The notes beneath the pieces are model-generated. The model had not been told where the DNA came from and ran no database searches. It saw only the letters and a list, made by a program, of their open reading frames with translations. Below, one piece after another: positions 1 to 9,831 of a DNA stretch of 64,000 bases. The position numbers and the translations under genes were made by a program. The stretch is from an uncultured Bacteroidales bacterium (GTDB taxonomy: Bacteria; Bacteroidota; Bacteroidia; Bacteroidales; UBA932): NCBI GenBank assembly GCA_944323445.1, contig CALUSM010000002.1:1-64000 (forward strand), given 5' to 3'. How positions within the stretch are numbered: position 1 is the stretch's first letter; each line of letters begins with the position of its first letter.

Positions 1-1224
1 ACAGTCCGCTGGGACGGTACCTCCCGCTTCACCAACAACAAGTGGGGCTTCTTCCCCTCCGTCGCCCTCGGATGGAATATCAAGGGCGAGAGTTTCCTGA
101 AGAACTCCAAGGCAGTATCCGACCTCAAGCTCCGTCTGAGCTGGGGACAGACCGGCCAGCAGGACATAGGTGATGTTTACCAGTCTATTCCGACATACCA
201 GACCAACCTTATCGGAAGCTATTACATGTTCGGAGGCAATGTGATAATCCCCATCACTCCTAACGGCTACAACGCCGACCTGAAGTGGGAGACCACCACC
301 ACCTACAACATCGGTCTCGACTACGGTTTCCTGAATGACAGACTGTTCGGTACCCTGGACGTTTACTACAGGGAGACCACCGACCTGCTCAACTACACAC
401 CCGTAGCAGCCGGTGCCAACCTGACCAACTACCTCTTCGCCAACATCGGTTCCCTGGTCAACAAGGGAGTCGAGTTCGAGATTACCGGTATCCCTGTCCA
501 GACCCAGAACTGGAACTGGACCATCGGCGCCAACTTCGCCTACAACCACAACCGCATCACCAAGCTGACCACCAACGACGGTGATGGTTACACCGGAGTA
601 GCCACCGGCGGTATCAGCGGCGGTGTCGGCAACACCATTCAGAGACACATGGTGGGATATCCTGCCAACACCTTCTATGTATATCAGCAGGTATATGACG
701 AGCAGGGTGCTCCCATCCCCGGTGCATACGTGGACCAGAACGGTGACGGTGTCATCGACGCCGACGACCTCTACTATCTCGGACAGGCCAACCCCGTATG
801 GACCATCGGTTTCAACACCTCGGTATCATGGAAGAACCTGACTCTGGCCATCGCCGGACACGGTAACCTCGGCAACATGGTGTACAACAACAACGCCTCC
901 CGTCTGTCCCTCCTTTCTGACCTGTGGACCAACAGTTTCGTGCGCAACTGTATGGCTGATGCCTCAAGCTGGGGATTCACCAATGCAGCCTACCTGTCAG
1001 ATTACTGGGTTGAGGACGGCTCCTTCTTCAAGATTGACCGTATCACCCTCAGCTATCTCTTCGATCTGGGTAAGGGCGGCAATCTCAACCTCTTCGGCAC
1101 AGTCCAGAATGTGGCCACCTTCACCAACTATTCGGGTATCGACCCTGAGGTATTCGGAGGTATTGACAACAACATGTACCCCCGTCCCCGTACCTATATC
1201 ATCGGTCTTAAGTACAACTTCTAA
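1..1224 (+). CDS. susC: SusC-like TonB-dependent outer-membrane receptor, C-terminal part (5' end outside window)
   Basis: The reading frame is open from base 1, so this is the last ~407 residues of a receptor of usually ~1000 residues. It begins TVRWDGTSRF, followed by NNKWGFFPSVALGWNI, which is typical of the barrel of SusC/RagA proteins. It ends in YIIGLKYNF, an aromatic C-terminus expected for an outer-membrane barrel. SusC proteins import oligosaccharides through the outer membrane using TonB energy and are capped by the SusD lipoprotein, which is the next gene 20 bp downstream. The following SusE-like, GH13 and GH97 genes point to starch or another alpha-glucan as substrate. The plug and carboxypeptidase-like domains lie upstream of the window. 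Confidence 0.95.
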   Translation, partial: TVRWDGTSRFTNNKWGFFPSVALGWNIKGESFLKNSKAVSDLKLRLSWGQTGQQDIGDVYQSIPTYQTNLIGSYYMFGGNVIIPITPNGYNADLKWETTTTYNIGLDYGFLNDRLFGTLDVYYRETTDLLNYTPVAAGANLTNYLFANIGSLVNKGVEFEITGIPVQTQNWNWTIGANFAYNHNRITKLTTNDGDGYTGVATGGISGGVGNTIQRHMVGYPANTFYVYQQVYDEQGAPIPGAYVDQNGDGVIDADDLYYLGQANPVWTIGFNTSVSWKNLTLAIAGHGNLGNMVYNNNASRLSLLSDLWTNSFVRNCMADASSWGFTNAAYLSDYWVEDGSFFKIDRITLSYLFDLGKGGNLNLFGTVQNVATFTNYSGIDPEVFGGIDNNMYPRPRTYIIGLKYNF

Positions 1225-1244
1225 TATCAAGGAGATCTGAAATC

Positions 1245-2849
1245 ATGAAAAGAATCAATACAATACTTATCTCAATAGCGGTATCGGTAGCTGCCATGTT
1301 CACCACCTCCTGTGTGAATGACCTGAACGTAACTCCTATCGATCCCAATATCCAGACGCCCGAGGAAGTTCTCAACAGCATCGAGGCCTACCAGCAGTTG
1401 TTGGCCAAGTGCTACGGCGGTCTGTCAGTCAGCGCCTCCGAAGGTCCTGACTCCTCCCCCGACATTGACGGTATCGACGGCGGTTACGGCCAGTACATGC
1501 GTGCTCTCTTCCACCTGCAGGAGCTTCCTACAGACGAGGCCAGCGTATGCTGGAACGACCAGACCATCAAATCCCTCCACGGACTTAGCTGGACTACCTC
1601 AGATGTATTCGTAACAGCTATGTTCTCCAGGATTTACTATCAGATCGGCCTCTGCAACGAATTCATCCGCCGCGGTCAGGCCGCCGCTGACTTCCAGGGC
1701 GAGGAGATGGACTACATGCTGGCCCAGGCCAGGGCCCTCAGGGCACTGAGCTACTACCACGCCATCGACCTCTTCGGCAACGTGCCTTTCGCCACTGAGG
1801 AAAACTCTGTAGGAGCCACAGGTCCCGATCAGATTCTCCGCTACGACCTTTACGAGTGGCTGGTGAACGAGATCACAGGTGAGAACAATTTCCGCGATGA
1901 CCTGCTTCCTCTTGCCTCTACCGAGTACGGCCGCGTAAGCCGGGAGTTCGCCACCATGCTGCTGGCAAAGCTCTATCTGAACGCTGAGGTGTTCACGGCA
2001 AATGACCCTGAGGGCCGTCCCGTCATCTCCGCATGGCAGGAGTGTGCTGATGAGAGCAGCAGGATAATCGAAACCGTACCTCTGGCAGATGACTGGCAGT
2101 GGAACTTCTCCGCAGACAACAACCTCTGCCCCGAGATTATCTTCGCAGTGCAGAGCGATGGCACCAATATCCAGACCTACGGCAGCACTAACTTCGTAAT
2201 CAAGGGCTCCATCGTCTCAGGTAATCCTGAATGGCAGGCAGCCCTCGGTACCAACGACGGCTGGGGCGGTCTCGTAGTGACCCCTCAGTTCCTCGATTAC
2301 TTCGCAGGTGAGGAGGGGCAGGACCAGAGGTATCTGTTTACCGACGGTTCCGAGTTCGGCGAGCAGGCTCACACCCGCGAGATACTGGACAACTCCAACT
2401 TCGCAAGCGGCTGGTGCCAGATGAAGTTCACCAACCTCAAGCACGACGGCTCTCCCGCCGACAACAGCACCTCGTCATATCCCGATACCGACTATCCCAT
2501 CTTCAGGGCAGCCGATGCATATCTGATGCTTGCCGAGGCTGTATTGAACGGGGCTACCGGCTATGACGGCCAGGGCGCTCTCGATGCAGTACGTGAGCGT
2601 GCCGGAGTGGCTTCAATTCCCCTTACCGAGGATGCCATCATCAGCGAGCGTGCCCGTGAGCTCTATTGGGAGAACATGCGTCGTCAGGACCTTGTCCGTT
2701 TCGGTCTGCTGACATCCTCTACCTATCTTTGGGACTGGAAGGGCGGTTCCTACGAAGGTAACAGCGTGAACGACCGTTACAACCTCTATCCTATCCCCAG
2801 CACCGAGATTAACTCCAACAGCAGGCTGGATCAGAACCCCGGTTATTAA
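1245..2849 (+). CDS. susD: SusD/RagB family glycan-binding surface lipoprotein
   Basis: This 534-residue protein has a lipoprotein signal peptide with lipobox TTSC (lipidated Cys23) followed by the NDLNVTP segment common in SusD proteins. The C-terminal part contains YLMLAEAVLNGA and a RARELYWENMRRQDLVRFG stretch, both hallmarks of the RagB/SusD domain. It ends with YPIPSTEINSNSRLDQNPGY, the standard SusD terminus. Known family members bind oligosaccharide on the cell surface and act as a lid on the SusC barrel. It sits directly behind susC, and a SusE-like gene follows. The sugar-binding aromatic residues cannot be assigned without a structure. Confidence 0.96.
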   Translation: MKRINTILISIAVSVAAMFTTSCVNDLNVTPIDPNIQTPEEVLNSIEAYQQLLAKCYGGLSVSASEGPDSSPDIDGIDGGYGQYMRALFHLQELPTDEASVCWNDQTIKSLHGLSWTTSDVFVTAMFSRIYYQIGLCNEFIRRGQAAADFQGEEMDYMLAQARALRALSYYHAIDLFGNVPFATEENSVGATGPDQILRYDLYEWLVNEITGENNFRDDLLPLASTEYGRVSREFATMLLAKLYLNAEVFTANDPEGRPVISAWQECADESSRIIETVPLADDWQWNFSADNNLCPEIIFAVQSDGTNIQTYGSTNFVIKGSIVSGNPEWQAALGTNDGWGGLVVTPQFLDYFAGEEGQDQRYLFTDGSEFGEQAHTREILDNSNFASGWCQMKFTNLKHDGSPADNSTSSYPDTDYPIFRAADAYLMLAEAVLNGATGYDGQGALDAVRERAGVASIPLTEDAIISERARELYWENMRRQDLVRFGLLTSSTYLWDWKGGSYEGNSVNDRYNLYPIPSTEINSNSRLDQNPGY

Positions 2850-2876
2850 TAGACAATGCTAAATGATAGAAATGAT

Positions 2877-4679
2877 ATGAAAAAGATATTCAACATATTC
2901 GCTGCCGCTCTGATGTCCGCCGCCGTGCTGACATCCTGCGCCGAGAAAGAGATTGTCACCTACGATCCGGATAATACGGTAGTTCCGGCACTCGAGGCTA
3001 TCGCCGACAGTTACGTGCTGGAGGACGGCGGTGCGTTCGCCACGTTCACTTTCTCTGCTGTAGAGTTCGGTATCGCCACTGCTGCCCGCTACACAGTGTA
3101 TGCCGATGTGAATGAGGACTTCTCATCCAAGAAATCACTCGGCAATGCTACGACCGATACTCTCGGTATTACAGTAACGGCCAATACTCTGAACAATGCC
3201 CTGATGTCTCTCAACAGCGAGGCAGGTGTCCCTGTTACAGTGTATTTCCGTATGGAAGTCGAGATGATGGGAGAGTCCGCTCCCGTGGAGTCAGTGGAGG
3301 CACTGGTATCCAATACTATTACTTCCAGCATTACTCCGTTCAATGCCGAGAAGGTTTATCCTGCAGTATATGTGATCGGCGCATTCTGCGGATGGGATCA
3401 TGGCAATACTGCATTCCTGTTCAGCTATGCTGAAGATGAGGAAAATTATGTCGGAGTCGTGGACTTCGGTGCCGAGTGCGCTGACTACGGCTTCAAACTT
3501 ACCGGGGCTGCCAACTGGGACAATGGCAACTGGGGATCCGGTGACATGACGTCAACTGATCCTGAGGCACCCTCGATTACACTTTGGGATGACGGCGGCA
3601 GCGGCAATATTTCCAATTACAGCTCGCACCGTTACTATAACTTCCATTTCGTGAAGTCATCTCTGACTCTCAACATGATTAAGGGCTTTGACCTTGTGAC
3701 TGTCGCTGGTGCGTTCAACGGATGGGCAACCGATGCCACACCTATGGAACAGATCCGCAGCAACGGCAAATTCTATGTGGATATAGACGTAGATGAGGCG
3801 GGCGCTGCTGACGGCTTCAAGTTTGTCCTCGACAACGGCGGCACCTGGCTTGGTGCCGGTGAGATAGAAGGTGCTGAGGATGTTGGTGGTGGTAATATCG
3901 CCCTTGAGCCCGGACAATACCGCTTCTACCTCGACCTCAATGACTGGGAGAATCCTACCTACAGCCTCAGCACAGCCGACTACGGCAAGCCTGTGGGCGG
4001 CGATGACCCTGAGCCCGATCCCGAACCCGATCCTGATCCCGATGAGCCTGTATGGGGAATAAAGGGAGACTTCAACGGTGACACCGGATGGGCCAATGAA
4101 TATGTGATGACGGAGTTCCCCGCCGGCAGCGGTATCTGGGTGAGCGATACTATCAGATTTGCCGAAGGCAACCAGTTCAAGATTCAGTACAACAACTGGG
4201 AGGTAGAAGTAGGTGCGGCAGCGGCCGGTGATACCCTGTCTACAGGCGTGGTTTATCAGGGCCTGACTTCCGGAGGTTCCAATTTCGGTGTGTCGGCTTC
4301 ACAGGCAGGTCTGAGAAAGGTGGTTCTCAACACCAATGACAACACTGTCTACATCCTCGGATGGGGCGTTATCGGGGCAATCTCCGGTGACAGCTGGGGA
4401 CATGACTTCCCGATGATCTTTGATCCCGAGGCCAATACATGGTCAGTTTCAGGACTGTCGGTTGAAGGTGAGTTCAAGCTCAGATGGGCCGGACAGTGGT
4501 CTACGAGCGAGATAACTGTTCCTGACCGCGGTCTGGCAGACGGCGCATCCTTCGCAGTAGGAACTCCCATCAGCCTCAAGCAGGGAGGCGGCAATATCAA
4601 CCCCGGCGAGAATGTCGGAACCTATAACATGGTTTACGACGTGGCCAACGAGACCCTGACTCTCACGGCAGCCGAGTAA
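2877..4679 (+). CDS. susE: SusE/SusF-type multimodular starch-binding lipoprotein
   Basis: The 600-residue product is drawn from the ATG at 2877, because it starts directly with a lipoprotein signal (MKKIFNIF..., lipobox LTSC, Cys21). An upstream in-frame ATG at 2856 would add seven residues. An N-terminal SusE-like domain precedes about four modules with starch-binding character: VIGAFCGWDHG, VAGAFNGWATD, IKGDFNGDTGW and VIGAISGDSWG. An acidic DP/EP-repeat linker at about residues 375-390 separates the second and third modules. Such proteins hold alpha-glucan at the surface next to SusC/D. The order C-D-E matches the Bacteroides Sus locus. Whether it is closer to SusE or SusF cannot be decided by eye. 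Confidence 0.88.
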   Translation: MKKIFNIFAAALMSAAVLTSCAEKEIVTYDPDNTVVPALEAIADSYVLEDGGAFATFTFSAVEFGIATAARYTVYADVNEDFSSKKSLGNATTDTLGITVTANTLNNALMSLNSEAGVPVTVYFRMEVEMMGESAPVESVEALVSNTITSSITPFNAEKVYPAVYVIGAFCGWDHGNTAFLFSYAEDEENYVGVVDFGAECADYGFKLTGAANWDNGNWGSGDMTSTDPEAPSITLWDDGGSGNISNYSSHRYYNFHFVKSSLTLNMIKGFDLVTVAGAFNGWATDATPMEQIRSNGKFYVDIDVDEAGAADGFKFVLDNGGTWLGAGEIEGAEDVGGGNIALEPGQYRFYLDLNDWENPTYSLSTADYGKPVGGDDPEPDPEPDPDPDEPVWGIKGDFNGDTGWANEYVMTEFPAGSGIWVSDTIRFAEGNQFKIQYNNWEVEVGAAAAGDTLSTGVVYQGLTSGGSNFGVSASQAGLRKVVLNTNDNTVYILGWGVIGAISGDSWGHDFPMIFDPEANTWSVSGLSVEGEFKLRWAGQWSTSEITVPDRGLADGASFAVGTPISLKQGGGNINPGENVGTYNMVYDVANETLTLTAAE

Positions 4680-4696
4680 CAGAAGATTTTAATGGA

Positions 4697-4727
4697 GGGC
4701 GGGACAGATATTGTACCCGCCCTTTTT
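4697..4727 (+). terminator. Intrinsic terminator after susE
   Basis: GGGCGGG (4697-4703) pairs with CCCGCCC (4716-4722) and is followed by TTTTT. The loop is ACAGATATTGTA, and an A bulge would allow the stem to extend by TGT/ACA. It lies 17 bp after the susE stop and probably separates the C-D-E transcript from the enzyme genes. Confidence 0.8.
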
Positions 4728-4729
4728 AA

Positions 4730-4971
4730 TATTGTACAGTATCCATCGCGTGCGGAATGCCACTATTCATTTTAGTTAGATGAAAAGTGTTTGTAAATCA
4801 GCAAGTTGTGAAAATTGCAAAATGTAAGGAGAGCGTAAAAAGACCGTATTCCGCGTAATTTGTGACCTTCTTACATTTTTTAGAATCAATAATTTACTGA
4901 AAATTACGATATTGCGATATAACGAAAATGTATAGTGGTATTTTGCGATTATCTTAAATGAAATAAATATT
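4730..4971 (+). promoter_or_regulatory. AT-rich intergenic region, probable promoter region of the susG-like operon
   Basis: This ~240-bp stretch is far more AT-rich than the genes around it and follows a terminator, so it probably carries the promoter for the enzyme genes. No exact TTTG-N19-21-TAnnTTTG promoter is visible. Near matches are TAATTTG (around 4858) and TATTTTG (around 4939), each one base short. A small direct repeat GATATTGCGATAT lies near 4907-4920 and could bind a regulator, but this is unproven. Confidence 0.4.
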
Positions 4972-7011
4972 ATGAGACAGAAATTTTGGGCAATATGTCT
5001 GCTGCTCCTGCCGCTGCTGCTCCTCTGCTCCTGCGAGCCGGAAGGCCGGGAGGAAGGCGGGGACGGACTGAGCGGGATGCTGACGGCGGACCCCATCGAG
5101 TGGGACGGAACGAAGAGTGCGGAGATTACCTACCAGCTGCTGGTGTATTCGTTTGCGGACTCGGATGGAGACGGTATCGGGGATTTCCAGGGTATCATCG
5201 ACAAGCTGGACTACCTCGACTCGCTCGGTGCGACGGCCCTGTGGCTCTCGCCCATTCATCCTGCGGCATCCTATCACGGCTATGACGTGAAGGACTATGC
5301 GGACGTGAATCCGGATTACGGCACGTTGGAGGACTTCAGGGCTCTGGTGAGTGCCGCTCATGAACATGACATAAAGATCTATATCGACTACGTGCTTAAC
5401 CACAGCAGCAAGGACCATCCCTGGTTCCTGGAGGCAAAGGAGAACGCGGACAGCCCTTACCGGGATTTCTACATCTTCTCGGACAACCCGAGGGCTGACA
5501 TAGAGGCTGGGCGTATCCCCATGATCAATACCGAAGGCTCCAACGGCTATGATGCCTCGCAGTGGTATGTGGCCGGCAATGAGGCCGTGGGAACGATGGA
5601 GTTCGTCCTGGACTGGACGGATTCCGATGCACCTACAGTCACAGTGACCCGCACGGACGGACCGGCCGACCCGGAGAATACTGCCCCGGATACGGACAGC
5701 GACAAATACCTCTACCTGGGCGACCCCGGCCGTCACGTGAAGTTCTACGATGACGGGGGCGGGATGTACTCCCTGACGGTGGATTTCGATTCACCCTGGG
5801 GTTTCCTGATCCGCCCGGTGAACTCCGATGAGTGGCCGGCCGGTTCCAAATACGGGGCACAGAGCGCTTCGGAGGCCATGATAGAGTACGGTGTCCCCAA
5901 GGTACTCTTCACCTCTCAGGACAACAACGCCGTGGCAGACCTCCTGATGCCCGGTACCCTCTACTACCATTCCCACATGTGGACCTCCTGGTTCGCGGAT
6001 CTCAACTACGGGGCCGCTGCCGAGGCCGAGAAATCCCCGGCCTTCCAGGAGCTGGTGCGCATCGGCCGCCAGTGGGTGACCGACTACGGTATAGACGGCA
6101 TGCGCCTGGACGCAGTGAAGCACATTTATCACAATGCCAGTTCCACCGAGAACCCGACCTTCCTGGGCAAGTTCTACGATGCCATGAGCGAGGGCTTCAC
6201 CGGGGAGGATCCCTTCTATATGGTCGGAGAGGTGTTCTCGGAGCACAATGAGGTGGCGCCCTACTACGCCGGCCTGCCCGCGGCCTTTGAGTTCTCCTTC
6301 TGGTGGAGGCTCTCTTCCGGCATCAATTCCGGCACCGGCAACACCTTCGTGAAGGACATCCTGTCCTATCAGCAGGAGTATGCCGCCGTGCGCCCCGACT
6401 ATATCGAGGCCACCAAGCTGTCCAACCACGACGAGAACCGGGCCGGCAGCGACCTGGGCGAGTCCACGGCTAAGATGCGTCTGGCCGGAGCAGTGCTTCT
6501 GACCGCAGGCGGCGAGCCCTACATCTACTACGGTGAGGAGCTCGGCTATACCGGGGTCAAGGACAACGGGGACGAATACGTGCGTATCCCCATGAACTGG
6601 GGCGACAGCTACAACACCAAGTTGTCCTCCTATACCGACAAGTCCGAGATTACCCTTCCTACGGCCTCCGTCTCCGAGCAGGCTGCCGACGCCTCCTCCG
6701 TCTTCCGGGTCTACAAGGATTTTGCCCGTGCCCGTCATGCCTGCCCTGCCCTCGCTCACGGCCACATGGTGCGCCACGACCTCTATAACGAGACCCTGAC
6801 TGCCCTTCCCGGGCTTTGTGCCTGGATAATGGAGTATGAGGACGACCGCGTGCTGGTACTGCACAACTTCAGCGGTTCGGAAATCAACTTTCTCCTGCAC
6901 GACACCGTCACCGGGACGGTTGCTGTCCAGGGAGAGGTCTCCATGGACAGCAGCGGGGAGACACCCCGCCTGGTCATGGGGGCATATTCTTCCGTGGTAT
7001 TCATCATCTGA
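4972..7011 (+). CDS. susG: SusG-like surface alpha-amylase (GH13 lipoprotein)
   Basis: This 679-residue lipoprotein (Cys21 in LLCSC) carries a complete GH13 catalytic barrel. The catalytic nucleophile is Asp380 (GMRLDAVKH), the acid/base Glu420 (MVGEVFSE) and the transition-state Asp487 (LSNHDENR). Residues ~210-297 form an extra beta-rich segment (VTVTRTDGP...YSLTVDFDSPWGFLIRP) inside domain B, the position where Bacteroides SusG carries its CBM58 starch-binding insert. The spacing of catalytic residues around the insert also resembles SusG. The enzyme would cut starch at the cell surface to oligosaccharides for SusC/D uptake. The next gene begins one base after its stop, so they are co-transcribed. 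Confidence 0.92.
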   Translation: MRQKFWAICLLLLPLLLLCSCEPEGREEGGDGLSGMLTADPIEWDGTKSAEITYQLLVYSFADSDGDGIGDFQGIIDKLDYLDSLGATALWLSPIHPAASYHGYDVKDYADVNPDYGTLEDFRALVSAAHEHDIKIYIDYVLNHSSKDHPWFLEAKENADSPYRDFYIFSDNPRADIEAGRIPMINTEGSNGYDASQWYVAGNEAVGTMEFVLDWTDSDAPTVTVTRTDGPADPENTAPDTDSDKYLYLGDPGRHVKFYDDGGGMYSLTVDFDSPWGFLIRPVNSDEWPAGSKYGAQSASEAMIEYGVPKVLFTSQDNNAVADLLMPGTLYYHSHMWTSWFADLNYGAAAEAEKSPAFQELVRIGRQWVTDYGIDGMRLDAVKHIYHNASSTENPTFLGKFYDAMSEGFTGEDPFYMVGEVFSEHNEVAPYYAGLPAAFEFSFWWRLSSGINSGTGNTFVKDILSYQQEYAAVRPDYIEATKLSNHDENRAGSDLGESTAKMRLAGAVLLTAGGEPYIYYGEELGYTGVKDNGDEYVRIPMNWGDSYNTKLSSYTDKSEITLPTASVSEQAADASSVFRVYKDFARARHACPALAHGHMVRHDLYNETLTALPGLCAWIMEYEDDRVLVLHNFSGSEINFLLHDTVTGTVAVQGEVSMDSSGETPRLVMGAYSSVVFII

Positions 7012-7012
7012 A

Positions 7013-7657
7013 ATGAAGGCATTGAGATTGGCAATAGCAGCTGCAGCATTACTGCTGACACTGTCCTGCTCATACAGGGTGGAGCGTAACCCGTTCTTCG
7101 ACGAGGAGTCCGGGCCGGCCAGAACCTGCGTGCTCTTGTCCGATACGACCCTGCTCGTAGTCCGGGACTATTTCCCCGGAATCGGCAGTGTGGACGGACT
7201 GACCTGCGACGACTATACGGTGCTGCCGCTCTCCCGGGGAAGTATGGATTCGGTGCTGGTGGTGGCAGGGCCGGCTTCCCGCAATATCTCCACCGTCCGG
7301 GTGACCACAGGGAAGGAAAGCGGAGTGATCGTGCTCAAGCGGGAAAACATCCGGAGCCAGGATGTCCCGTCGGTAACCGTGGTGGGAACCGACATGGGCG
7401 GCAGGGAGTTCACCGTCAAGGTGGACAATACCCCGGCCAGCTACCTGGTCCTGTGGCAGAATACCCTGCTTGGGCACAAATGCCTGTCCTACCACAAGCC
7501 GGGAGTGTTTACCGTTCACATCCCTGACAACGCGGAGGAAATGGACCACTCCTGCATCCGCATATACTCGCACAACGCGGCGGGAGCCGGCAGCGATATC
7601 ACGGTGCTGGTGCGGTGGGGACGGGTGACATCCTCTGATGCTGCTGAATTGTCCTGA
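7013..7657 (+). CDS. Hypothetical lipoprotein in the alpha-glucan locus
   Basis: The ATG at 7013 lies one base after the susG stop and gives a 214-residue protein with a lipobox (LTLSC, Cys19). The remainder looks all-beta, with alternating hydrophobic strands such as SVTVVGTDMGGREFTVKV and DITVLVRWGRVT, and could be two small immunoglobulin-like or carbohydrate-binding modules. No catalytic motif is visible and no family is recognised. Its place between the surface amylase and the GH97 glucosidase suggests an accessory glucan-binding role at the surface. It might be a detached N-terminal beta-sandwich of a GH13 enzyme. Both ideas are inference from position. Confidence 0.65.
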   Translation: MKALRLAIAAAALLLTLSCSYRVERNPFFDEESGPARTCVLLSDTTLLVVRDYFPGIGSVDGLTCDDYTVLPLSRGSMDSVLVVAGPASRNISTVRVTTGKESGVIVLKRENIRSQDVPSVTVVGTDMGGREFTVKVDNTPASYLVLWQNTLLGHKCLSYHKPGVFTVHIPDNAEEMDHSCIRIYSHNAAGAGSDITVLVRWGRVTSSDAAELS

Positions 7658-7677
7658 AGAACAAATAAATAAACTGT

Positions 7678-9813
7678 ATGAAAAAGAATCTGATAACGAC
7701 TGCTGCCCTCCTTCTCCTAATGGCCGTACTGCCTTCAGGGGCTGGGGCGCAGCAGATGAATTCTCCCTCCGGGGAATTGTCCCTGAATGTAGAATGTAAC
7801 GGTGGAATAGTGGTGTATGCCCTTGATTACAAGGGGGTGCCCGTTATTCTGCCCAGCCGTCTCGGGCTGACTGGCGATGAGGCGGACCTGGCTTCGGGCT
7901 TTACCGTCGCCGCAGTAAGCCGTGATACCGTGGATCAGAGCTGGACGCCGGTCTGGGGCGAGTATGCCAGCGTGCGGGACCATTATAACGAGATGGCCCT
8001 GACCTTGGTGCAGGAAGGTACGGGACGGCAGGTGCTGGTGCGCTTCCGTCTCTTCGATGACGGCCTGGGCTTCCGCTATGAGGTGCCGGAGCAGGACGGA
8101 GTGAATTACCTTACCCTGCGCGGGGAACTGACTGAGTTCAACCTCAGCGGGGACCACACCGCCTATTGCATTCCCGGAGACTATGACACCAACGAGTTTG
8201 CCTATTCCACGGCCCGTATCTCCGGGCTGGAGGATGAGATAGAGCGGCGGCTGGCTCTGAAGACCTACGAGACGAAGGCAGAGGGCGGGCTGTCCGTGCA
8301 GACCCCGCTGATGCTGCGCTCCGATGACGGGTTGTACATCAACATCCACGAGGCCGCACTGGTGCACTATGCCGCCATGCTCCTCGATGTGGATGATGTG
8401 AATTTCCGGCTGAAGGCCCATCTGGTGCCGGACAAGAACGGGGTGCGCGGCTATCTCCAGGCTCCGTTCAATTCGCCCTGGAGGACAGTTATCGTGAGTG
8501 ACGATGCCCGGGACATCCTGGCCTCGCAGCTGATCTACAATCTGAACGAGCCCTGCGCCATTGAGGATCCCTCGTGGGTGAAGCCCCAGAAATTCGTGGG
8601 AGTGTGGTGGGAGATGTTTACCGGGGCCGGTGCTACCTGGGCCTACAGCGACTACTGGAAGGCGCGTCCCGGGGTTACTGACTATTCGGCCCTGAAACCC
8701 AACGGAAGGCATGCGGCCAATACCGAGAACGTGAAGAGGTACATAGATTTCGCGGCGGAGCACGGTATCGATGCAGTGCTCGTCGAGGGATGGAACGAGG
8801 GCTGGGAGGACTGGGCCTCCTACCGCAAGGACCGTCATTTCCTGTTTACGAAACCCTATCCTGACTTCGATATAGACGCAGTGTCAGCATACGCTGCGGA
8901 GAAAGGCGTGAACATGATCATGCACCACGAGACGGCCTCCAACGCCGCGGACTACGAGAGACAGCTGGAGGATGCCTTCCAGTACATGGTGGACCATGGC
9001 TACCACTCGGTCAAGACCGGATATGTGGGCTACATCATCCCCCGCAGCGAATACCACTCGTCGCAGTGGATGAACGACCACTATATCCATGTGGTCCGTA
9101 CCGCAGCCGAGTATGAGATCATGGTGGACAGCCACGAGGCAGTGCGTCCGACCGGTCTGATGCGTACCTGGCCCAACTGGGTGGCCCAGGAGTCGGCCCG
9201 CGGCGGGGAGTTCGAGTCCTTTGGCGGCAACGACCCCGACCACACCTGCATCCTGCCGTTTACCCGTCTGAAAGGCGGCCCGATGGACTACACCCCCGGC
9301 CTCTTCCAGACCAAGTTCGACTACTACGAGGGCAGCAGCAAATCCGGGGATCAGGCCGGCACCACACTGGCCAGGCAGCTGGCCCTCTATGTGACCATGC
9401 CCTCGCCCCTGCAGATGGCCTGTGACCTGCCTGAGAACTACGAGCGGTTTATGGACGCCTTCCAGTTCATCAAGGACGTGGCCCTCAACTGGGACTACTC
9501 CTGGTATCTAGAGGCCGAGCCCGGGGACTACATCACTGTGGCCCGGAAGGCCCGCGGTGCCGATGAATGGTTCGTGGGCGCCGTCACCGACGAGAATGCC
9601 CGCGAGGCCGTCATCCCTCTCTCGTTCCTCCCCTCAGGCTCCGGCCAGAAATACGAGGCCACGGTCTACGCCGACGGAGAGGACGCCGACTGGGAGTCCA
9701 ATCCTCAGAGCTACCGGATCTATACCAAGAAGGTGAAGCCATCCGCGACCCTCCGTATCCCCTTAGCCCCGGGCGGTGGTGCGGCAGTAGTGATCCGGCC
9801 CGTTGAGAAGTAA
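7678..9813 (+). CDS. susB: GH97 alpha-glucosidase, SusB-like (inverting type)
   Basis: This 711-residue protein has a signal peptide ending at GAGAQ without a lipobox, so it is probably periplasmic. The N-terminal super-sandwich starts SPSGELSLNVE, and the barrel contains FVGVWWEMF and DAVLVEGWNEGW. Glutamates at the inverting GH97 positions are present: HHETAS (Glu418), SHEAVRPTG (Glu487) and QESARGGEFESF (505-514). In Bacteroides SusB a cluster of such glutamates binds calcium and supplies acid and base. The retaining GH97 branch, mostly alpha-galactosidases, uses an Asp nucleophile instead. The expected reaction is release of glucose from malto-oligosaccharides. Adjacent GH13 genes support this. 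Confidence 0.93.
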   Translation: MKKNLITTAALLLLMAVLPSGAGAQQMNSPSGELSLNVECNGGIVVYALDYKGVPVILPSRLGLTGDEADLASGFTVAAVSRDTVDQSWTPVWGEYASVRDHYNEMALTLVQEGTGRQVLVRFRLFDDGLGFRYEVPEQDGVNYLTLRGELTEFNLSGDHTAYCIPGDYDTNEFAYSTARISGLEDEIERRLALKTYETKAEGGLSVQTPLMLRSDDGLYINIHEAALVHYAAMLLDVDDVNFRLKAHLVPDKNGVRGYLQAPFNSPWRTVIVSDDARDILASQLIYNLNEPCAIEDPSWVKPQKFVGVWWEMFTGAGATWAYSDYWKARPGVTDYSALKPNGRHAANTENVKRYIDFAAEHGIDAVLVEGWNEGWEDWASYRKDRHFLFTKPYPDFDIDAVSAYAAEKGVNMIMHHETASNAADYERQLEDAFQYMVDHGYHSVKTGYVGYIIPRSEYHSSQWMNDHYIHVVRTAAEYEIMVDSHEAVRPTGLMRTWPNWVAQESARGGEFESFGGNDPDHTCILPFTRLKGGPMDYTPGLFQTKFDYYEGSSKSGDQAGTTLARQLALYVTMPSPLQMACDLPENYERFMDAFQFIKDVALNWDYSWYLEAEPGDYITVARKARGADEWFVGAVTDENAREAVIPLSFLPSGSGQKYEATVYADGEDADWESNPQSYRIYTKKVKPSATLRIPLAPGGGAAVVIRPVEK

Positions 9814-9831
9814 TTTTAAATATTGTAAAAT

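Noticed and set aside
2856..2876. Upstream start of the SusE-like gene at 2856
   Set aside because: It would put seven residues ahead of a complete lipoprotein signal; the ATG at 2877 is preferred.
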